Shown: piece after piece, positions 58,082-64,000 of the stretch | How positions within the stretch are numbered: the first letter of the stretch is position 1 | Layout: each line of letters opens with the position of its first letter | Translations under genes and position numbers: made by a program | The notes under the pieces: model-generated | Told to the model about the DNA's origin: nothing | Seen by the model: the letters and a program-made list of their open reading frames with translations, nothing else | Databases searched by the model: none | NCBI GenBank assembly: GCA_037903475.1 | Contig: JBAJFG010000433.1 | Span: 124,001 to 188,000, forward strand | DNA from: Ancylostoma caninum | Lineage: Eukaryota > Nematoda > Chromadorea > Rhabditida > Ancylostomatidae | Direction of reading: 5' to 3' | Length of the DNA stretch: 64,000 nt

Positions 58082-61000
58082 CCACGGATCTCCCTCATAC
58101 GAGGGATCCCAGCCGGTTAGTCGCGAGGCTACGTGGCGCGTCCCCAGGTGGCGGATAGGGGGCTAATCGCGGACCAAACGCGACCTTGTGCCTGCCCTGA
58201 GACGCGGGTGGATTCAGGGGATGGACTCCCTGTTTCTGCAGTGTCGGAACGATCTATACCTTCTGTCAGCGCGTGGGCATGTTCATGCATGCGTGCATGG
58301 GTGTGACTGCGTGTCTGCAGATTGTATCCTGCACATCTATCCGACCAAAAGCCCTGCATTCAAGTGACTGGGAGGTACAAGGGAGGCGGTTCGGAGTCGC
58401 CTCCAACAAATAAGCTCCATCGTCCACTCCCGGGAAGCCCGGCTAACTTCCCGGTGAAATCACACTCCAGCCTCCCACGGGGGAATCGAGCCCAGCAAGC
58501 TATCTCCTGTGGGCTTAAAATTCTTCAAGCTCGACACAGCAATAATAGAGAGTGTTCCCCTGATCTCGGAAGAGTCACTGGTACGGCAGCGCCAGTGAGG
58601 ACGAGGTCCGAGGGGTTATCTAGGCTGCCTAAAACCAGAAGGACTATGATGATGGTCTGTACCTTCAACGCACGCACGCTTGCATCGGAAGCTTCCATCG
58701 AGGATTTGATGATGCAAGCCAGGAAGATCAGGTACGACGTCATCGGACTGACCGAGACGAGGAGACACCGACCACTGAATGCCACCTTCGACACTGGAGA
58801 AGAGCTGTTCCTTGGAACCTGCGACAGTAGAGGAGTTGGTGGAGTCGGTGTCCTCGTCAACACGAACTTGGTCATGAACATCGACTCATTCGAACAGCTA
58901 ACAACCCGAATCGGACGTTTGCGGTTGAGAAGATGTGGATCAATACCGGCCTTGACAATCTTCGTCGCCTACGCTCCAACATCCAGCTACGACGAAGAGG
59001 ATATTGAGGCCTTCTATATGGACTTGGAGAAGTTCTACAGGGAAGACCACACATTCTACAAGATCATCGTTGGCGATTTCAACGCCAAGATTGGTCCTAG
59101 GAGAACGCCTGAGGAACTTCACATCGGTACCCACGGCCTGCAGTGGAACGAACAGGGAGAGAGGCTGTCTGAGTTCATCATGACGACGAAGACCATCCAT
59201 GGTAACTCTCAATTTCAGAAGCCAACCTCCCTACGCTGGACGTGGGAGTCACCCGGTGGAGAGTACCATAATGAAATTGACCACATCATCGTCAATCGAA
59301 GGTTCTGCCTGACCGACGTCGGTGTTGTACCAAAGTTCTACACCGGATCCGACCATCGCCTCCTTCGTGCAAGATTCTTCTTTTCACGCAAAGGAGAGAA
59401 AGCCGTGAAGTTTAAGAGAAGGAGTCCCAAACCCGTCATCAATTGGGATCTTTTCACTACGCTAGCCGGCTTTTGGGAAGATGCGGTTGTCGACAACATC
59501 GACGAAGAGTACGATCGGCTTGTACAGCATCTCCGCGACAGCGCGAAGAGTGCTGAGGGTTTGAGAGTCACCAAGAGACGATTGTCTTACGAGACCCTCG
59601 AGCTCATACGCCAGCGTGGAGCCGCGAGAGCCGCAGGCAACTACCAGCTAACGTCCGAGCTCGCAAAACGGTGCAGAGAAGCGATAAAAGAAGACCTCAA
59701 GGAGAGACGAGCAGCAGTGTTGGCTGAAGCCGCAGAGGCAGGGAAAAGCATTCGCTGCGCCCGCCGAGACTTCGCCAATCGCAAGACCAAGATGTCCGCC
59801 CTCCGGCGCCCGGACGGAACAATTTCTTCATCAAGACGGGCAATGGAGAAGGTCATCTACGACTTCTACTCGGATCTCTTCGATAGCCACGTCCACCTCC
59901 CTCAATGTCACCTTAGGGAGGACGGGTATGTTGTCCCATCGGTTCTCCCTTCCGAAATCCGACATGCCATCAAGTCGGTGAAGAATCGTACAGCACCGGG
60001 CCCCGACAGGATTCGACCGGAACATCTGAAGAACCTACCGCCAATTCTCATTACCACCTTGGCTAGGCTTTTCACGCGGTACCTGTCGGAGTGCAAGGTA
60101 CCTAACCAGTGGAAGACCAGCAGGACCGTGTTGCTGTACAAGAAGGGAGACCCGCAGGATATTGGCAATTATCGCCCCATCTGCCTACTGTCCGTCGTCT
60201 ACAAGCTTTTCACGCGAGTGATCCTCAATAGGATCGAAAGGACGCTAGACGAGGGACAGCCGTGCGAGCAAGCAGGGTTTCGAAAAGGATTCAGTACGAT
60301 CGACCACATACACACCGTCACTAGACTCATCGAAGTATCGCGAGAGTATAAGATGCCCCTCTGTCTCACGTTCATCGATTTGAAGAAAGCCTTCGACTCT
60401 GTTGAGACGGAAGCGGTGTTGGAAGCCCTGGGCAACCAGGGCATACCTACTCAATACATCAAGGTATTTCGTGAGCTCTACAGCAACTTCACGACCAGGA
60501 TTTCTCCATTCTACGACGACATCATCATCGACGTCAAGAGAGGGGTTCGGCAAGGCGATACCGTGTCGCCAAAACTATTCAGCGCCACTCTTGAAGACGT
60601 CATGCGGAAACTGGAATGGGATAGCATGGGAGTGCAAGTTGATGGCCGGCGACTTAGTCATCTTCGCTTCGCTGACGACATCGTTCTTATAACACCAACC
60701 ATCAGCGAAGCGGAACAGATGCTGGCCGACTTCGAGGACGCGTGTGGAAAGGTTGGTCTCCAGCTGAATCTGACGAAGACGATGTTCATGAAGAACGGAT
60801 GGGTCCCGGATGCCCCATTCTCGCTCAACGGAACGACCATATCCGAATGCTCCAGCTACGTATACCTAGGTCGGGAAGTCAATATGATGAACGACCTCGC
60901 TCCAGAGCTGGGCAGGAGGAAACGAGCGGCTTGGGGAGCTTACAAGAGCATCGAGGACGTAGTGAAGAAGACGAAGAACACCAGGCTCCGTGCCCACCTC

Positions 61001-61497
61001 TTCAACACAACCGTTCTCCCTGCTTTGACCTACGCCTCAGAAACCTGGGCGTTGCGCAAGCAGGATGAGAATGCGGTTAGCGTCGTCGAACGCTCCATCG
61101 AGAGGGTGATGCTAGGAATAACCCGCCTCACGCAAGTGAGGGCTGGAATACGGAGCTCCACCCTCCGTCAACAATCGAAGATCAGGGACGCTGCCGCTTA
61201 CGCCAAGTTGAGTAAGGTTAGGTGGGCCGGGCACGTGATGCGTTTTAACGACAACCGTTGGACAAGAGCCGTCAGCGACTGGACTCCACGGGACGTTAAG
61301 CGCACGACAGGAAGACCACCGACCCGATGGTCAGACTTCTTCACGAAGTCCTTCAAGGATAGATACGATGCTCTCCGTGTCCCTCGAACGGACAGAATCC
61401 ACTGGACAACTCTGGCTCGCGAGAGGGACAAATGGAAGGATTGCTGGCGCCCGCTCGGTATACCCGAAGATCAACGGGAGTCAAGGTGATCAAGGTG
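58082..61497 (+). mobile_element. Full-length RTE-type non-LTR retrotransposon
   Basis: A 3416-bp element bounded by an exact 13-bp duplication ACCTCTTCTTGTT (58069-58081 and 61498-61510). The 3' end is very short after the stop codon and ends in a tandem TCAAGGTGA, as RTE elements do. There is no poly-A tail. Size, domain order and 3' end all fit the RTE clade. Perfect duplications and an intact ORF mean it is young. Confidence 0.9.
58322..61489 (+). CDS. RTE endonuclease/reverse transcriptase polyprotein
   Basis: An uninterrupted frame of 1055 codons. The enzyme part may begin at Met109 (MMMVCTFNARTL). Residues about 110-350 are an APE-type endonuclease with YDVIGLTETRR, VGDFNAK near residue 250, and GSDHRLL near 342. 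The reverse transcriptase spans about 540-830, with NRTAPGPDRIRPEHL, NYRPICLLSVVYKLFTRV, QAGFRKGFSTIDHI, LTFIDLKKAFDSV, RGVRQGDTVSPKLF and the catalytic FADDIV at about 782. The C-terminal region keeps WAGHVMRFNDNRWT near 967. It copies its own RNA at nicked target DNA. All visible catalytic motifs are present. Confidence 0.93.
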   Translation: MYPAHLSDQKPCIQVTGRYKGGGSESPPTNKLHRPLPGSPANFPVKSHSSLPRGNRAQQAISCGLKILQARHSNNRECSPDLGRVTGTAAPVRTRSEGLSRLPKTRRTMMMVCTFNARTLASEASIEDLMMQARKIRYDVIGLTETRRHRPLNATFDTGEELFLGTCDSRGVGGVGVLVNTNLVMNIDSFEQLTTRIGRLRLRRCGSIPALTIFVAYAPTSSYDEEDIEAFYMDLEKFYREDHTFYKIIVGDFNAKIGPRRTPEELHIGTHGLQWNEQGERLSEFIMTTKTIHGNSQFQKPTSLRWTWESPGGEYHNEIDHIIVNRRFCLTDVGVVPKFYTGSDHRLLRARFFFSRKGEKAVKFKRRSPKPVINWDLFTTLAGFWEDAVVDNIDEEYDRLVQHLRDSAKSAEGLRVTKRRLSYETLELIRQRGAARAAGNYQLTSELAKRCREAIKEDLKERRAAVLAEAAEAGKSIRCARRDFANRKTKMSALRRPDGTISSSRRAMEKVIYDFYSDLFDSHVHLPQCHLREDGYVVPSVLPSEIRHAIKSVKNRTAPGPDRIRPEHLKNLPPILITTLARLFTRYLSECKVPNQWKTSRTVLLYKKGDPQDIGNYRPICLLSVVYKLFTRVILNRIERTLDEGQPCEQAGFRKGFSTIDHIHTVTRLIEVSREYKMPLCLTFIDLKKAFDSVETEAVLEALGNQGIPTQYIKVFRELYSNFTTRISPFYDDIIIDVKRGVRQGDTVSPKLFSATLEDVMRKLEWDSMGVQVDGRRLSHLRFADDIVLITPTISEAEQMLADFEDACGKVGLQLNLTKTMFMKNGWVPDAPFSLNGTTISECSSYVYLGREVNMMNDLAPELGRRKRAAWGAYKSIEDVVKKTKNTRLRAHLFNTTVLPALTYASETWALRKQDENAVSVVERSIERVMLGITRLTQVRAGIRSSTLRQQSKIRDAAAYAKLSKVRWAGHVMRFNDNRWTRAVSDWTPRDVKRTTGRPPTRWSDFFTKSFKDRYDALRVPRTDRIHWTTLARERDKWKDCWRPLGIPEDQRESR

Positions 61498-61949
61498 ACC
61501 TCTTCTTGTTAAATCTGGTCAAAATGTGCTATAGCAGTGAAACGGACCTCTGGAGGAGACTGAACTGACTTATTGAAGCTAAAACTGAGGCAGCGAACGA
61601 GCGCTATCGATCGATGAAAATTTTCTCTGCGCCCTCTCTGACGAGAGAGAGGGCCGTCGGGCATCTCGTCCGAATCAGTTAAAAGCGGTCTCAGAAAAGG
61701 GTTTTTTCGAGGGTTTTTTTGATCTGCAAGTTTCGTATCTGGAAACAGGGAGCCAAACTGGCCTAGGAACCACAGAAACCGAGCACTCGAAAATTTTGCC
61801 TGGACACTGTCTTTAAATTCCCGGGCAGGGATTCCTGACCCCTTTGCTGGTCATGTTAACAATGTCAGAGCTTCACATGTTTATGCTCATATTCTACAGG
61901 CAAATTTACGTGGTATACTTTATTTCCCCAAATACATTTTAGTCAAAAC

Positions 61950-62700
61950 ATGATCTCCAAAGGGAAACGTGGTGCCGTCATTGCTTTGCATCGTGAGGGT
62001 GTGCCGAATTCGGAGATCGCAAGGCGGCTTCGGATGCCTCGTTCCACAGTCTACGACGCCGTAAAACGCTTCAGGCAGCTCGGAGATTGCAAGGTCCCAA
62101 AACAGGCCATCCGGTATCCGAAGCAAGAATTCGGGCACGACAGGCAATGAGGAAGCGAATTTCCAGAAACCCCCAACGATCCATGAGGAAGATGGCGTCG
62201 GATCTGGGTGTGAGTGAGAAGACAATCCGAAGAGTTGTGAAAGAAGATCTCAACCTTCGTCCATTCAAGATACAGAAGGTTCATTACCCGAACGGAAGGA
62301 TGAAGTTGAAGCGGTTGCAGAAAGTTAGGAAGACGCGCCGCTTGGCCGCCCCTGGCCGTCATCGTCGGATCCTTTTCACCGACGAGAAAATGTTCGCGCT
62401 CAATCCACGTCATAACCATCACAATGAGCGCGTTCTCCTCTCAGAGAAATCTAGAAGAACTCGGGATCACTGCAGAATTCTACAATACTGAAGAAGGTCG
62501 TTGCTCCTTGGACCTCACGACCCTCTTCTCGATGCGACTTCATTGGCGGAATGAAACGTGCACTAAAACAGGCCTAGGACGAACTTACGGAGGAACAAGT
62601 CGAACAAGCATTCTGAATACTTTCTTAAACGCTTGGAGGCATGCGAAGAAGGCAAAGGAGGACATTTCGAACATTCAATGTGATATGTTGTGCCTAGTTC
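61950..62700 (+). pseudogene. Degenerate mariner/Tc1 transposase of the host transposon
   Basis: Blocks in shifting frames are: a helix-turn-helix NSEIARRLRMPRSTVYDAVK from about 62005, a second one ASDLGVSEKTIRRVVKEDL near 62195, ILFTDEKMF near 62370 (first catalytic Asp), and a C-terminal LKRLEACEEGKGGHFEH near 62620-62670. The central catalytic part between about 62470 and 62600 is missing. The element is therefore non-autonomous. Confidence 0.72.
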
Positions 62701-62799
62701 TTTGTTCTGTAAAATTTATTATTGCTCGTATTATAAGGATTGTTTCTAAGCAAAAAATAAATAAAACAAAATATCCGGGAACATAAGCCGCACCCTGTA

Positions 62800-63068
62800 G
62801 AGCGGCGCAATCGAGACGTAGATTACTGAAGGTGGTACTTCCTGCAAGGATACTTCAGAGTATTGCTGTAACGAGAGCACCACTTCTGGAAGCGGTTTAC
62901 CTCAGAGAACACCTAACACCTGAAGAAAGAGCACGCCGACGTGATGCTCGTATTCAACAAAAGAAGAGTTCTGAAAAGCACCATTTCATTGACACCAATC
63001 CTTACTGTGCACTATCTTCCAACAATTCAAATGTTCCTTCAAATGATAAGCGCTTCTCCGTCAGCTAG
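62800..63068 (+). pseudogene. Retroelement ORF1-like gene, 3' part
   Basis: After the mariner, the frame continues from the 5' part across the restored TA: RLRRAAQSRRRLLKVVLPAR, then LTPEERARRRDARIQQKK, stopping at 63068. The basic LKVVLP...LTPEERARR region is common in nematode retroelement ORF1-like proteins. Continuity with 57460 after removing one TA is direct sequence evidence for a single ancestral frame. Confidence 0.6.
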
Positions 63069-63174
63069 TAAAAGCAATTCACTCACAGTACTAAAATGTC
63101 TGTATGGCAACTTAAGATCTTTTCGAAGAAATGCTCTGTATATTGATATATTACTAGGATCTGCTCAGACACTT

Positions 63175-63440
63175 GGTGCGGCCGGCCTCCCGACCAGAAG
63201 GTGCCGACCGACAGAGCTGCTGCTGATCACCGGCCGGCGTGAAGCCCATCATCGCATACTGGGCGGGCAGCAGCCCATCACCGGCCGGCCGCTCTACCAC
63301 ACCTAAGACCGGCCGGGGATTGTTTCATGGCCGGCCGGCCGGTCGACTACTACAACATTCCGGCCGGCCCGATCGACCATGATAACCTTCCGGCCGGCCG
63401 ATCGACTATGTTAGCATTCCGGTCAACCCGATCGGAATGG
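63175..63440. repeat. Cluster of GGCCGGCC motifs
   Basis: At least seven GGCCGG-type words, several being the full 8-bp GGCCGGCC, within 260 bases. From about 63330 units of roughly 35 bases repeat as CATTCCGGCCGGCC plus CGATCGAC, decaying to the right. The rest of the window has almost none. Confidence 0.7.
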
Positions 63441-63502
63441 TCGGTTAGTGATAGTGAGATAGTGATGAGGGATGAAGGTATCAGCCGAGAGAGACAGATC
63501 AG

Positions 63503-63590
63503 AACCACGGATGGCCGAGTGGATAAAGCAGGGGGCTCTCGAACAGCCAGAAACAAAGGTCAGGTTGGTTCAATTCCAACCGGTTGTAGA
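63503..63590 (+). tRNA. tRNA-Ser(CGA)-like sequence, probably a tRNA-derived repeat or pseudogene
   Basis: TGGCCGAGTGG at 63512 fits the A box, GGTTCAATTCC at 63567 fits the B box with one change, and the anticodon loop CTCGAAC gives CGA. The T stem (GTTGG/CCAAC) pairs fully. The acceptor strands (CCACGGA and CGGTTGT) do not pair properly and the serine variable arm is poor. A SINE head is therefore as likely as a tRNA pseudogene; a working tRNA is unlikely. Confidence 0.5.
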
Positions 63591-64000
63591 AGAAAGCTAA
63601 CACTGCGAAAACAGGTGAAGGATTTGCAAAGAAGCACCTTTTCCAACTCCTGATGAGAATTTGCTGATTTGTGCTGCCTTTTTATCATTACGAATCCACA
63701 GCTGCGAAGAGCCCGGAGCTCTTCTGTGCGAGGCACTACACAACCGGACGCCAAGTTGCCAGACTACATGCTGCCATTTGAGGGTGAACAAGTTTGCCCT
63801 GAGCACGCGATTTTGAGCAGTAGCTGCTGTACCCGCCCGAGTTGGAGCAGTTTCGGCTGAGTGATTCCCCAGCCGGTAATGGTAGAGCGAGCCGGCCGGA
63901 TGAAGTGCCTGAGTATGTATGATGTAATATATACTTGTTTGCAGACACATAGCTGAAGAGTTACCATTCCATTGCATCTATGCTCGTAGCTGGTCTAACA
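63591..64000. other. Right window edge; nothing firm
   Basis: Overlapping short frames only. Part may be the body of a tRNA-derived repeat following the tRNA-like head, but no 3' end or duplication could be set. Confidence 0.35.

Larger units (their letters stand above)
57478..61812. mobile_element. TTAA-flanked non-autonomous element (906 bp without RTE)
   Basis: Left end AGGCAGTGTCCAGGCAAAA, right end TTTTGCCTGGACACTGTCT, with duplicated TTAA at 57474-57477 and 61813-61816. It sits inside the terminal region of the mariner and is itself split by the RTE. No transposase frame. Its ends match the MITE at 51964-52427 for AGGCAGTGT. Confidence 0.85.
57463..62797 (+). mobile_element. Mariner-type transposon, host of nested insertions
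   Basis: Ends CAGGGTGCGGCTTA and complement TAAGCCGCACCCTG, flanked by TA at 57461-57462 and 62798-62799. Removing the nested element leaves about 996 bp. With it removed the left end reads GGCTTAAATTCCCGG, matching the complement of the right end (GGCTTATGTTCCCGG), which proves the nesting. Joining the TA flanks also restores the frame of the surrounding ORF1-like gene. Confidence 0.88.

Noticed and set aside
1..64000. CRISPR arrays, bacterial operons, rRNA genes
   Set aside because: The repeats found are minisatellites and transposon ends without spacers, no ribosome-binding-site-led gene strings exist, and no conserved rRNA segments were seen.

Overview
The window looks like nuclear DNA of a parasitic nematode, most likely a clade V strongylid such as a hookworm. 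The reasons are small genes with many short GT-AG introns, TATA-box promoters, RTE-type and other non-LTR retroelements, many mariner/Tc1 relics and MITEs, and a multigene family of small secreted proteins. Genus assignment is inference. No bacterial operons, CRISPR arrays or rRNA are visible.

The main content is a previously hidden family of small secreted-protein genes that ORF calling misses, because each is split into seven short exons. Exon 1 is always 30 nt and exon 2 always 31 nt, together encoding a signal peptide. Exons 3-6 carry four conserved cysteines (ECS/ACS, YDCELE, YGCY, CVY). Exon 7 holds the stop. All intron phases agree between copies. Six copies can be read through in phase: P1 (8948-6718, -), P2 (10904-13144, +), P3 (25587-23127, -), P4 (31406-33646, +), U4 (17379-21049, +) and U5 (41789-46366, +). 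There are also broken copies or exon relics at 2.77, 14.26, 37.2, 40.4, 48.45 and 50.7 kb. The N- and C-terminal motifs recall the edges of CAP/SCP (ASP-type) domains without the central core. I treat a relationship to ASP-related proteins as a hypothesis.

Layout. 1-17042 is a large inverted repeat (A): outer arms 1-3665 / 13370-17042, inner arms about 6530-9250 / 10600-13350, with a 2.9-kb insertion on the left and a lopsided centre. 17.3-21.05 kb holds gene U4. 21892-34770 is a second inverted repeat (B), with arms 22538-27260 / 29766-34770 and a 2.5-kb loop; it is built on the same core as A. Each palindrome carries a head-to-head pair of near-identical genes transcribed outward. B is flanked by direct copies of one unit (19838-21889 and 36740-38703). 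34.8-39.4 kb holds a GT microsatellite, a 50-bp minisatellite, a 3'-half pseudogene and a Tc1-like relic. 41.6-46.4 kb holds gene U5 with a dead RTE-like element in its intron 3. 46.4-56.8 kb is repeat-rich: MITEs, two more minisatellites related to the first, gene relics and a mariner.

56.98-63.07 kb is a four-level transposon nest: a retroelement ORF1-like gene interrupted by a mariner, which is interrupted by a TTAA-flanked element, which is interrupted by a full-length RTE retrotransposon with an intact 1055-codon ORF. Each junction can be closed from its target-site duplication. The right edge has a cluster of GGCCGGCC motifs and a tRNA-Ser-like sequence.
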